A stretch of DNA of 64,000 bases, from NCBI GenBank assembly GCA_964601895.1, contig CAZROT010000008.1, positions 14,093 through 78,092 of the forward strand. The letters run 5' to 3'. Below are positions 15,518 through 24,267 of the stretch, in pieces. The stretch is from CAZROT01 sp964601895. Lineage in GTDB: Bacteria; Pseudomonadota; Gammaproteobacteria; Enterobacterales; Enterobacteriaceae. The notes beneath the pieces are model-generated. The model saw only the letters and a program-made list of their open reading frames with translations, was not told the origin of the DNA and searched no databases. Position numbers and translations under genes: made by a program. Position 1 is the first letter of the stretch. Each line of letters begins with the position of its first letter.

Positions 15518-17884
15518 TTAACGAAACATCCCCTCCCTGCCAGGATTGATACTGCCCTTTTCAGCATCAGCTATCCATTCACGTAGCAATTTTACATCAA
15601 CACGCCATTCCTGCTTTAATTCATCAACCCAGCCTTGTACATTATCCCACCACGCAGGCAAAGACGGCGTCTGGATTTTCTGCGCTAACTGCTGCAAACG
15701 AAGTAGCCCTATCGAACCGGTAGCCCCTTTAATTTTATGCGCTTCGTTGGTAATGCTGCTCCTGTCTCTGGCTGTCATACTGGCCTCAAGGAGAGCGAGA
15801 TAACCTGGCATCTCCCGTTCAAATAATGTCAGACTCTGATACATCAGTGTGGGACCAATTAATTCCATATACTGCGCCAGCATTGCAGTATCAAGCAATG
15901 ATGGCTTAGTCTGCAGCTCACTACTCGTGTACTGTTTCGTTTCATGAGCGGATCGGTGGGCACAAAACTGCTCAATGACTGCCCTGAGTGCAGGAACCGA
16001 AAGCGGTTTGCTCAACACATCATCCATTCCTGCATCCAGATATTCTTTTTTATCTTTTAAGACATTTGCAGTCAGCGCAACCAGCAGCGGTAATGCATTA
16101 TTGTTATAACGTTCACGAATATGACGCGCAATATCCAGACCCGTCATATCTGGTAATTGGATATCCAGTAAGACTAAATCAAATCTGTCAGGGTGAAACA
16201 TGGCTAATGCGTCATGCCCATTCATAGCGACATCAACACTATGTCCCAATTTCTCCAGCACTGAACGTGCTACAATTACGTTCAGTTCAATATCCTCAAC
16301 CAGCAATACACGTAACGCAGGTAGCCTGTCATGAGCAGGGTTGCTGTTCTCTATGTCCTGCACAGCTGGAGCGGTAACCGACAGGGTAAAGCAGGAGCCT
16401 TTTCCCTCGGTGCTTTTAACAGTAATATCTCCGCCCATAGTCTGGGCAAGCCGCCTCGAAACGGCCAGGCCAATACCGGTGCCTGTTGCAGAACGCTCAC
16501 CATAACTGTCTGAAACCTGGTAATACATCGCAAAAATCTTTTCCTGCTCATCCTGCGGGATACCCACGCCTGAATCTTCAACTTCAAATAGCAAGCGCTC
16601 AGGCATTTCATACCTGACACGCACAACAATTTGCCCTTTCTGCGTAAATTTCACTGCATTACCAATTAAATTCCATAAAATCTGCCGTAATCGGGTACCA
16701 TCCAGGGTCACCTTTTGTGGCAATGTACCTTGTAATTCCATAAAAAACTTCAAATTCTTAGGTTGAGCCAGTAATCCTGACTGGTTTTCTAAATCAGCAA
16801 TAAACTCCATAAAATCAATATCTTGATTATCAAGTTTAACTTTTTGTCGTTCAAACCTATCCATTTCAATGATATCATTGAAAATATTTCCCAGCGTGAT
16901 GGCACTGACATGAATAGTTTTAAGATAACTTAATTGTTCAGTATTGAGTTGGGTATCAAGCAGAATGCGACTCAGTCCGACAATACCATTCAGCGGGGTG
17001 CGCAATTCATGACTGATAGTGGAAATAAATGTGGTCTTATCTCTGCTGGAATTCTCCAGTGCCTCCTGGTAGCGTTTACGTTCAGTAATATCACGACCAA
17101 AACCCATCAAACCCTGGCGTTTGCCAAAACTGTCATAAAACGGCACTTTAAGCAGTTCAAAACACGCCCTGCGTCCATCTGGATAAACAAACCACTGTTC
17201 ATAAGTCAGGGAAACATTATGACGAAAAACTTTTTCGTCAGTTTCTATTATTTTTTCTGCAATGTCCGCACTGAATACTTCCTTAGGCGTTAAACCAACC
17301 AGCTGCTTTTCACTTTTACCAGTCAGCAGCTCCGTAGCACGATTGCATCCGGAAAATTCGTTTTTTTCGTTACGATAGTAAACCAGATCAGGAGAAGCAT
17401 CTAAAAATGAACGCAGTAAAGCAGACTGTTGCACCAGCTCAATTTGTGTTCGCTCACGGTGCTTCATTTCTTTTTTCAGCTGAGAAACAGCTTCAAGATG
17501 TGCCTGTTCTACTTTTTCACGATCAGCAATTTCATGGCTGAGCTGGGATATATTTTTTTGTAGCTGCTGATTCAGTTCCAGATCGCGATAACGCATCACT
17601 TCGAGCTTATCAACCAGGCGCGAAAGCCGCTGGCGTGATTCTTCCAGTTGTTCAACAACGATAGATAAAAAATAAACAGACCAGGGAGTAATCAGTAAAC
17701 CAAAAAAAATAGAATGAATAAGATCAATTCCTTTAATTTCGCCACGTAATAAAAGAGTAACCACAACCTGGACTACAACGGCCAGAAACACCAAGACAAA
17801 AGCCAGCAATAGAGAAAATTGTACCAACCCTAGCTTCATCATTAGATCAACGTAATATTGCGCTAATAATTTAATTTTATTCAT
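15518..17884 (-). CDS. arcB: Aerobic respiration control hybrid sensor kinase ArcB
   Basis: ArcB senses the quinone-pool redox state at the inner membrane and phosphorylates ArcA, which represses aerobic respiration genes when oxygen is low. From ATG 17884 (MNKIKLLAQYYVDLMMKLGL) it is 788 residues (E. coli 778). In order: two membrane helices in the first 80 residues, a linker coiled coil, a PAS domain (SFLDASPDLVYYRNE), the kinase H-box STISHELRTPLNGIVGLSR with the phospho-accepting His, ATP-binding NLIGNAVKFTQ and TGTGIGLAVSRR, a receiver domain VLLVEDIELNVIVARSVLEK with the Asp in LVLLDIQLPDMTGLD, and an Hpt domain with the His in EAHKIKGATGSIG. All three phosphorelay residues are intact. 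The next ATG upstream (17887) is also possible. ArcA is not in the window. Confidence 0.96.
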   Translation of the reverse strand: MNKIKLLAQYYVDLMMKLGLVQFSLLLAFVLVFLAVVVQVVVTLLLRGEIKGIDLIHSIFFGLLITPWSVYFLSIVVEQLEESRQRLSRLVDKLEVMRYRDLELNQQLQKNISQLSHEIADREKVEQAHLEAVSQLKKEMKHRERTQIELVQQSALLRSFLDASPDLVYYRNEKNEFSGCNRATELLTGKSEKQLVGLTPKEVFSADIAEKIIETDEKVFRHNVSLTYEQWFVYPDGRRACFELLKVPFYDSFGKRQGLMGFGRDITERKRYQEALENSSRDKTTFISTISHELRTPLNGIVGLSRILLDTQLNTEQLSYLKTIHVSAITLGNIFNDIIEMDRFERQKVKLDNQDIDFMEFIADLENQSGLLAQPKNLKFFMELQGTLPQKVTLDGTRLRQILWNLIGNAVKFTQKGQIVVRVRYEMPERLLFEVEDSGVGIPQDEQEKIFAMYYQVSDSYGERSATGTGIGLAVSRRLAQTMGGDITVKSTEGKGSCFTLSVTAPAVQDIENSNPAHDRLPALRVLLVEDIELNVIVARSVLEKLGHSVDVAMNGHDALAMFHPDRFDLVLLDIQLPDMTGLDIARHIRERYNNNALPLLVALTANVLKDKKEYLDAGMDDVLSKPLSVPALRAVIEQFCAHRSAHETKQYTSSELQTKPSLLDTAMLAQYMELIGPTLMYQSLTLFEREMPGYLALLEASMTARDRSSITNEAHKIKGATGSIGLLRLQQLAQKIQTPSLPAWWDNVQGWVDELKQEWRVDVKLLREWIADAEKGSINPGREGMFR

Positions 17885-18393
17885 CATTGCTCTCATTAAT
17901 CTTGCTTTAATGAACCGTATCGTAATACCAGTACAGTCGATGCTCAAAAACAGAGGGATGGTTAATTACATCACGTAAGTAATGCTAATAAGATTTGAAT
18001 AAGATGAACATATATATGAAAAGACAGATATTTAGAATATTATTCTAAAATTACAGTCATTATCAGCATCATGCAACGATGGAACACGTAAACTATAGTG
18101 ATACGACTCGCATTTTTATCTTAGATATGCAATAACAACAGCAGGATAACTCAATAAAATTATAATTGTTTTTACTCCTGACTTTAAAACATCATCTCTC
18201 AAGTTAATGATTACAACTGCCATAGGAAATTCGCGCTTTTATTGGTAAAGAGTGGCCGGCTAACCAGAATCTGCTGCTAAAACACCACTGTTATGGTCAT
18301 TATCACTGCCATTTCCCCGCTGTTCTTTAGCTGCATCTTCCAGCAGCTATGCTATCATCTGGAAAAAACTACATGAATACACCTGATAACAGA
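17885..18393. other. Divergent intergenic region arcB/waaA
   Basis: Start regions of arcB (left) and waaA (right) face away from each other, so promoters for both should be here. The stretch is AT-rich with no supported gene. In-frame ATGs at 18349 and 18373 would extend waaA into it. Confidence 0.5.
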
Positions 18394-19671
18394 ATGTTGC
18401 TACGCCTATATCAGCTATTGCTTTACCTTATTCAGCCTTTGATTTGGCTGCGTTTATTACTACGCAGCCGCAAGGCTCCCGCTTATCGTAAGCGCTGGAG
18501 TGAACGTTATGGATTCTGCCATGGTAAGGTGATTGCAGGTGGTATTTTGTTGCACTCTGTTTCTGTTGGTGAAACTCTCGCTGCGGTTCCTCTGGTCAGA
18601 GCGTTACGCCATCGTTACCCTGCGTTACCGATTACCGTGACGACCATGACACCCACAGGCTCTGAACGAGTACAATCTGCTTTCGGTAAAGACGTTCAGC
18701 ATGTTTACCTTCCCTATGATCTGCCATGCGCAATAAATCGTTTTCTTAATCAGGTTAAGCCAACCCTGGTAATTATTATGGAAACTGAATTATGGCCTGG
18801 CCTTATTACTGCATTATTTCGACGCCGGATACCCTTAATCATCGCTAATGCGCGACTTTCTGAACGCTCAGCGATGCGCTATAAAAGAATTGCTGGTTTT
18901 ATGCGTAACATTCTGCAGGGTATTACGCTGATAGCGGCGCAACATCGGGAAGATGGCCAACGCTTTCTTGAGCTGGGCCTTGCACGTTCGCAGCTTGTGA
19001 TTACAGGTAGCCTTAAATTTGATATCTCGGTAACCCCGGAACTGGCGGCACGGGCTATTACCTTACGCCACCAGTGGGCCCCAAACCGGCCTGTGTTTAT
19101 TGCCACCAGTACTCATGAGGGCGAGGAAATCATTATCCTGGATGTTTATTGCCAACTTTTAGCGCTTCATCCAGATTTATTGCTTATTCTTGTTCCGCGT
19201 CATCCGGAACGCTTTAACAAAGCAAAAGAACTGACGCAAAAAGCAGGACTCAATTATATCTTGCGTAGTAGCGGCGAGTCCCCTGCAGCCAGCACACAGG
19301 TTGTTATCGGTGACACTATGGGGGAACTCATGTTGTTATATGGCATTGCGGATATTGCTTTCGTTGGTGGCAGTCTGGTTGAAACAGGCGGACATAATCC
19401 ACTTGAAGCCGCTGCTCACGGCGTTCCAGTATTAATGGGACCCCATGTTTTTAATTTTAAAAATATTTGTGCCAAACTGCAACAAGCCGGGGGACTTATT
19501 ACCGTCACGGATACACCATCGCTGGTAGAAAAAGTCAGTATGCTACTCACCGATAACAAAAGCCGACTTCACTACGGACGCCAGGCCGCCGAAGTCCTGC
19601 GTGAGAACCAGGGGGCTATGCAGCGCCTGTTACACCTTTTGGCTCCGTATCTCCCTCCCCGGAGCCATTAA
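18394..19671 (+). CDS. waaA: 3-deoxy-D-manno-octulosonic acid (Kdo) transferase WaaA
   Basis: WaaA adds two Kdo residues from CMP-Kdo to the lipid A precursor at the inner membrane, an essential step of lipopolysaccharide assembly. The sequence follows E. coli WaaA closely: an N-terminal membrane anchor LLLYLIQPLIWLRLLLRSR, KAPAYRKRWSERYGF, LHSVSVGETLAAVPLVRALR with the catalytic Glu, TMTPTGSERVQSAFG, METELWPGL, SLKFDISVTPELA, LVPRHPERF and GHNPLEAAAHGVPVLMGP. ATG 18394 gives exactly 425 residues as in E. coli. ATG 18373 has a weak GGA site upstream, and 18349 is also in frame. It heads a waaA-waaE-coaD operon: waaE begins immediately after the stop, and coaD overlaps waaE. Confidence 0.95.
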   Translation: MLLRLYQLLLYLIQPLIWLRLLLRSRKAPAYRKRWSERYGFCHGKVIAGGILLHSVSVGETLAAVPLVRALRHRYPALPITVTTMTPTGSERVQSAFGKDVQHVYLPYDLPCAINRFLNQVKPTLVIIMETELWPGLITALFRRRIPLIIANARLSERSAMRYKRIAGFMRNILQGITLIAAQHREDGQRFLELGLARSQLVITGSLKFDISVTPELAARAITLRHQWAPNRPVFIATSTHEGEEIIILDVYCQLLALHPDLLLILVPRHPERFNKAKELTQKAGLNYILRSSGESPAASTQVVIGDTMGELMLLYGIADIAFVGGSLVETGGHNPLEAAAHGVPVLMGPHVFNFKNICAKLQQAGGLITVTDTPSLVEKVSMLLTDNKSRLHYGRQAAEVLRENQGAMQRLLHLLAPYLPPRSH

Positions 19672-20454
19672 ATGAGTGCAAAAAAACGCCTGTCTGTCGT
19701 CATGATTACAAAAAATGAAGCTACTCTGTTACCAGAATGCCTTGCTTCAGTCGCTTTTGCTGATGAAATTCTGGTACTTGATTCAGGTAGCACAGATGAT
19801 ACCGAGGCAATTGCACGGCAGTCTGGAGCTAAGGTTTACACCAGCACTACATGGCAGGGATTTGGCAGACAACGCCAGCTTGCACAGCAGTATGCTACCG
19901 GTGATTACATTTTTATGATAGACGCCGATGAACGGGTAACACCCACATTAAGAGCTGCTGTAGAACAAGTTATCGCTGCCCCCGATGATAATGCTGTTTA
20001 CAGCTGTACGCGACGAAATTTATTTTTAGGCCGATTTATGCGCCATAGTGGCTGGTACCCTGACACTGTTGTGCGCCTGTACGCCAGAGATCGTTACCAT
20101 TACAACGATGACCTGGTGCATGAATCTCTGCAGACGGAGTCAGCCAGAATCATTCCTCTTAATGGTGATTTATTGCATCTGACCTGCCGGGATTTCTGTT
20201 CTTTTCAACGTAAGCAACTCAGTTACGCCGAAGCCTGGGCAATGCAATATTACCAGAAGAGTAAAACCTGTTACTATTTCTCTATTTTTAGTCATTGCGC
20301 CGGGGCTTTTTTAAAAACCTGGCTATTGCGGGCCGGTTTTCTTGATGGAAAGCAGGGGTTGTTACTGGCAATAGTAAATGCGCAATATACCTTTAATAAA
20401 TACACCGCCCTATGGGCATTAACTCATCAACAAAAACACAACAATATGCTATGA
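19672..20454 (+). CDS. waaE: LPS core glycosyltransferase, WaaE/KdtX type (GT2)
   Basis: A 260-residue GT-A-fold family 2 glycosyltransferase. In Serratia and Klebsiella the gene in this place, waaE, adds a beta-1,4-glucose to heptose I of the LPS inner core. Visible motifs are LSVVMITKNEATLLPECLAS, ILVLDSGSTDDTEAIA (nucleotide-binding Asp), the DXD-type MIDADERV, SGWYPDTVVRLYARDR and NDDLVHESL. The ATG directly follows the waaA stop codon, and its own stop overlaps the coaD start (ATGA), so translation is coupled. The waaA-waaE-coaD order is typical of Serratia/Yersinia-like enterics and absent in E. coli K-12. The exact sugar is inferred from synteny. Confidence 0.9.
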   Translation: MSAKKRLSVVMITKNEATLLPECLASVAFADEILVLDSGSTDDTEAIARQSGAKVYTSTTWQGFGRQRQLAQQYATGDYIFMIDADERVTPTLRAAVEQVIAAPDDNAVYSCTRRNLFLGRFMRHSGWYPDTVVRLYARDRYHYNDDLVHESLQTESARIIPLNGDLLHLTCRDFCSFQRKQLSYAEAWAMQYYQKSKTCYYFSIFSHCAGAFLKTWLLRAGFLDGKQGLLLAIVNAQYTFNKYTALWALTHQQKHNNML

Positions 20455-20933
20455 CTATTCATGCTATTTACCCCGGCACGTTCGATCCCATCACCAATGG
20501 CCATCTGGACTTAGTCACACGCGCATCAACGCTCTTTGAACATGTCATTCTGGCTATCGCCAGCAATGGAATAAAAAAACCACTCTTTACTCTGGAAGAA
20601 CGGGTTTCCTTAGCTGAAAAAGCGACTGTACATTTAAAAAACGTCAGGGTAATGGGATTTAGTGGACTACTGGTTGATTTTGCCAAAAGTCAGAATGCCA
20701 GGATCCTGCTACGAGGCCTGCGTTCTTTTGCTGATTTTGAATATGAAATGCAGCTGTCAGGCATAAATCATCGCTTGATGCCAGAACTGGAAAGTGTTTT
20801 TCTGACACCTTCAGAAAAATGGGCATTTCTTTCTTCATCCTTAGTAAAAGAAGTTGCATTTCATGGTGGAGACGTTACTGCTTTTCTACCGCCACCTGTC
20901 ACGGCAGCATTATTACTGAAAAAGCGTGTCTGA
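20451..20933 (+). CDS. coaD: Phosphopantetheine adenylyltransferase CoaD
   Basis: CoaD transfers AMP from ATP to 4'-phosphopantetheine, the fourth step of coenzyme A synthesis. It shows the nucleotidyltransferase signature AIYPGTFDPITNGHLDLV with T/HxGH, RGLRSFADFEYEMQL, LESVFLTPSEKWAFLSSSLV and HGGDVTAFLP. ATG 20451 overlaps the waaE stop as ATGA and gives 160 residues (E. coli 159). An upstream ATG at 20412 lies inside waaE and is rejected. It ends seven bases from the convergent mutM. The coaBC gene for the preceding steps is at 24268 in the same window. Confidence 0.95.
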   Translation: MTIHAIYPGTFDPITNGHLDLVTRASTLFEHVILAIASNGIKKPLFTLEERVSLAEKATVHLKNVRVMGFSGLLVDFAKSQNARILLRGLRSFADFEYEMQLSGINHRLMPELESVFLTPSEKWAFLSSSLVKEVAFHGGDVTAFLPPPVTAALLLKKRV

Positions 20934-20940
20934 TCGTTGT

Positions 20941-21750
20941 TTACTGCTGACAGACGCGACAAAAAAAGGTACTGCGCTGCCCCTGTTTCATTACTTCTAT
21001 CACTCCGCTACACCTGGTGCACGGCAGGCCTGCGCGACCATAAACATGTAACGCCTGCTTAAAATAACCCGGTTTTCCATCTGCCTGTAAAAAATCACGT
21101 AACGTTGTTCCTCCCTGTTGTATCGAATGCAATAGCACGCCCTTGATGGCTGTCACTAGTTTTTCTGTTTCTGTCAGCGTTAATGAATTAGCGGGTCTGT
21201 CTGGCATAATACCTGCAACAAATAACGATTCACTGGCATAAATATTACCAATACCAACCACCAGTTTAGTGTTCATTAACCAGGGCTTAATGTGTGTACG
21301 GGTATGTCGTGATTTTTCAAACAAATATTGGCTATTAAAATCCCCTTCTAACGGCTCACAGCCTAAGTGTGCCAGTACAGGGGTATTGTTAATATCATCA
21401 CTCCATAACCAGCAACCAAAACGTCGTGGATCACAATAACGCAATATTTTCCCGTTGCTCATAACCAAATCGATGTGATCATGTTTCTGTACTATGCTGT
21501 CTTTTAACAGTATTTTCAGACTACCGGACATGCCAAGATGAATAATAATCCAGCCAGTGTGTAATTCAACCAGCAAATATTTTGCACGGCGTTGCACACT
21601 CACGACAATCTGGTCACGAAGCGATGCGATTTCATCAGCAACAGGCCAACGCAAACAGGAATTTCTGACTATAGCCTCAATAATGGTATGCCCGACAAGA
21701 TAAGGGGCTATCCCGCGACGGCTGGTTTCTATTTCAGGTAATTCAGGCAA
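20941..21750 (-). CDS. mutM: Formamidopyrimidine-DNA glycosylase MutM (Fpg), TTG start
   Basis: MutM excises 8-oxoguanine and ring-opened purines and nicks the DNA by beta/delta elimination. The first in-frame ATG (21771) gives MSSVEKLLPELPEIET, which would bury the catalytic N-terminal proline. The family always begins Met-Pro-Glu-Leu-Pro-Glu, and the codon before PELPEIET here is TTG (21750), with GGAG six bases upstream. Starting there gives 269 residues, exactly the E. coli length, and frees Pro2. The catalytic Glu3, the lysine in KYLLVELHTG, the GIGNIYASESLF motif and the C-terminal zinc finger (CTRC...CRVC) are all present. It is convergent with coaD; downstream of rpmG on the same strand but 1 kb away. 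Confidence 0.96.
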   Translation of the reverse strand: MPELPEIETSRRGIAPYLVGHTIIEAIVRNSCLRWPVADEIASLRDQIVVSVQRRAKYLLVELHTGWIIIHLGMSGSLKILLKDSIVQKHDHIDLVMSNGKILRYCDPRRFGCWLWSDDINNTPVLAHLGCEPLEGDFNSQYLFEKSRHTRTHIKPWLMNTKLVVGIGNIYASESLFVAGIMPDRPANSLTLTETEKLVTAIKGVLLHSIQQGGTTLRDFLQADGKPGYFKQALHVYGRAGLPCTRCSGVIEVMKQGQRSTFFCRVCQQ

Positions 21751-22763
21751 GAGTTTCTCCACGCTACTCACAGATAAAAAACAGGCAACACACTGTTTTA
21801 TTAAATAAAATCAATTAGCTATATTATTCAGGCTATTGCTCTGGCAACTCTGTGCCAGCGCGATTAGCGTTATTTATAGCCGGCAGGTTATCACACTGAA
21901 TCATAATGATGACAGGCCAGAGAGATGAAACTCAGGTTTCACCGCCCCGCAGGAATAACAACCGTCCTGCCTGCTGTGGCTTTATACTTAATTTTCTCTC
22001 AGGTAATGATGGACTGGAAGTATAATCAGCCACATACATCAAGCAGAGCTCATGGAAATATCGAAAAAGCAAAAATGACCAGCCAGTTTTCACCAGCGCG
22101 CTATTACTTAGTGATATATACCAGTGATGGTTTATGACAACTGCAGGGGTTTGAAAAAATATCCGCAGACCGGCTGATGGGAGTAAAACTCCAGCCGAAT
22201 ACGGTGAAACAAGGAAAATAGCACGCAGGGGCATACTGTCAGCGCTGGCATCGATAATTAATTGCCATTGCAAGAATGAAAAACGCAAAAACTTACCGCT
22301 ATTAGTGATGTTTTCAAATGCATAAGCAACTTAATTTTCCAGCTATCTGACTTCCACGTAAACGATGCTTTACGAAAGCGCGAATAGCCTGCTGACTACA
22401 TAGCGATGTATGCAACTATCATGAAAGCAAAAGGATATATCAAATTATTTCAGTCAAAGAAGCGATAGCCGGGCAGGTAAAAAAACAGGCTGAATTTCTG
22501 GTATTTTTCAGAATCCGTTTTCACAAACGCTAACCCGCCTTCAGGCAGGCCATCACTATCAAGTAAGTGAGTGACGACCATCAAAGCGCTATTCTCTTAC
22601 TTAACCTTATATTTTCAAAGAAAATACAGCAGCTCATGTTAAGAGAATAAAATCTTACTTCAACAGGCTAGCATCTGAAAAATATAACAAAATCAAAGTG
22701 ATAATATCAATTAACGAGTAATCATATGCTAAATATGCCAGGCTAATGCATGCCTGTTAGACG
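21751..22763. other. 1-kb gap between mutM and rpmG without a supportable gene
   Basis: In most enterics mutM and rpmG are adjacent. Here about 1 kb intervenes. A plus-strand frame 21925-22221 (start MKLRFHRPAG) is interrupted by TGA at 22135-22137 and ends at TAG 22219. It resembles nothing I know and may be decayed sequence. The rest is AT-rich with stops in all frames. No RNA gene or insertion-sequence ends are seen. Confidence 0.45.
21757..21760 (-). promoter_or_regulatory. Shine-Dalgarno that fixes the TTG start of mutM
   Basis: GGAG on the minus strand lies six bases before TTG 21750. No comparable site precedes the upstream ATG at 21771. Together with the need for Pro2 as nucleophile this decides the start. 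Confidence 0.8.
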
Positions 22764-22931
22764 CTATTTGATTTTACTTTCTTTATACAACACATGCTGG
22801 CGAATTACCGGATCAAATTTCTTTAATTCCAGTTTCTCCGGTTTAGTGCGCTTATTTTTCGTCGTTGTATAAAAGTGACCGGTATCAGCAGACGATACCA
22901 GCTTAATTTTTTCACGAACACTTTTAGCCAT
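22764..22931 (-). CDS. rpmG: 50S ribosomal protein L33
   Basis: L33 is a small protein of the large ribosomal subunit near the E site. The 55-residue product (MAKSVREKIKLVSSADTGHF, then YTTTKNKRTKPEKLELKKFD and a lysine-rich end) matches E. coli RpmG almost residue for residue and at the same length. It lies 12 bp after rpmB on the same strand in the standard rpmB-rpmG operon. It lacks the CxxC pairs of zinc-binding L33 forms, as in other enterics. Confidence 0.96.
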   Translation of the reverse strand: MAKSVREKIKLVSSADTGHFYTTTKNKRTKPEKLELKKFDPVIRQHVLYKESKIK

Positions 22932-22943
22932 GGCTTAAACTCC

Positions 22944-23180
22944 TCAATACTTCTCGTTACGGGCACGCATTTCGGCCAAAACAACCTCAATGCCTTTTTT
23001 ATCAATACAACGCATTCCATTGGCTGATACACGCAATCTCACAAAGCGATTTTCTTTTTCAAGCCAGAAAGAATGGAAATGTAAGTTAGGCAAAAAACGA
23101 CGTTTTGTCGCATTCATGGCATGGGAACGATTGTGGCCACTCATAGGGCGCTTACCCGTAACCTGGCAGACTCGGGACAT
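22944..23180 (-). CDS. rpmB: 50S ribosomal protein L28
   Basis: L28 is a large-subunit ribosomal protein needed for assembly. From ATG 23180 the product is 78 residues (MSRVCQVTGKRPMSGHNRSH, NATKRRFLPNLHFHSFWLE, VRLRVSANGMRCIDKKGIE), the same length as E. coli RpmB. A GGAG ribosome-binding site lies about ten bases upstream; an in-frame ATG at 23210 lacks one and would add a non-conserved leader. First gene of the rpmB-rpmG operon; the promoter should be in the 226-bp gap to radC. Confidence 0.96.
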   Translation of the reverse strand: MSRVCQVTGKRPMSGHNRSHAMNATKRRFLPNLHFHSFWLEKENRFVRLRVSANGMRCIDKKGIEVVLAEMRARNEKY

Positions 23181-23406
23181 AATGGTGTTTCTCCAAAAAT
23201 AAAATTTCACAAAATCTGATTCTTTCGAGAGTTTAGGGTATATCCCTCACAACCCTGCCCATCCTGCTGTGATGCCACTTTTAGTAAGTGGAGCATACAC
23301 CCCATTTCATGCAAATAAGAATCAAAAGTGGCTAAGTATACGCGCTGCATCGCCAGTGCTCAAGTCCTGTACGCTTAACGACGTTAAAAGGATTAAAAAA
23401 TGCCAT

Positions 23407-24075
23407 TTAAATCCAGCCACGCTCAGCAAAAGAAACGTATTCACCACGACCAACCACTAAATGATCCAGCACACAAATATCTAACAGCGAACAGGCTTTG
23501 ATGATTTTCATGGTAATCATGCGATCGGCATTACTGGGTTCAGCCCTGCCTGAAGGATGATTATGGGCTAAAATCAACGCAGCAGCATTAACCTTAAGCG
23601 CCTCACGTACAATCTCCCGCGGATAAATTTCAACACTGTTAATCGTGCCCATGAACATCTCTTCATAGCGAATAACACGATGCTGATTATCTAAAAACAT
23701 CACTAAAAAAACTTCACGTTCACGATGTGATAGCAGATTTTGCAAATATTTTTGCGTAATTTCGGGGTTAAGCATGGCACTTTTTTCTGCCAGATGAGTA
23801 GAAAAGAAGCGGCTTGCAAGCTCTGAAGCTGCCTGTAACTGAGTATATTTTGATTCCCCCAATCCTTTTTTTGCACAAAATGTTTCGTAATCTGCAGACA
23901 TTAAATTATAGAGTGATCCAAATTCGTCTATAAGATCTTCTGCCATTTGCATTACATGAAGGCCTGGTAAACCCGTACGCAGAAAAATAGCCAGTAATTC
24001 GCTATCAGCCAGTGCTGCCGGGCCATGCAGCATAAGCTTTTCCCGTGGAGCCAGCCTACCATACCATCCACTCAT
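23407..24075 (-). CDS. radC: RadC/YicR family JAB-domain protein
   Basis: RadC (UPF0758) has an N-terminal helix-hairpin-helix region (MSGWYGRLAPREKLMLHGP, LADSELLAIFLRTG) and a C-terminal JAB/MPN metalloprotease-like domain with the metal-binding motif EALKVNAAALILAHNHPSG and a following Asp (SNADR). Despite its name it has no proven repair role; its biochemical function is unknown. Length is 222 residues, as in E. coli. The place between rpmB and the divergent coaBC is the standard enterobacterial one. All metal ligands are present. Confidence 0.95.
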   Translation of the reverse strand: MSGWYGRLAPREKLMLHGPAALADSELLAIFLRTGLPGLHVMQMAEDLIDEFGSLYNLMSADYETFCAKKGLGESKYTQLQAASELASRFFSTHLAEKSAMLNPEITQKYLQNLLSHREREVFLVMFLDNQHRVIRYEEMFMGTINSVEIYPREIVREALKVNAAALILAHNHPSGRAEPSNADRMITMKIIKACSLLDICVLDHLVVGRGEYVSFAERGWI

Positions 24076-24267
24076 TCATTCATTCTCCAGTCATTATTCA
24101 GTCGACTAGTATCGCCTATAGCGAAACACGAAACGATTTTGTGTCTCCAATTCTGTAAAATGTTACGCAAAATTTTTACTGGCAGGCACTAACTGTCTAT
24201 GATCTCTTGAGGAATAAAAAATTATGCTAGTATTCTGCTCATTAAATTTCATGCCATGCAGGCAATC

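Noticed and set aside
21925..22221. Plus-strand frame with internal TGA between mutM and rpmG as a possible pseudogene
   Set aside because: No similarity to any protein I know; described only as part of the gap.
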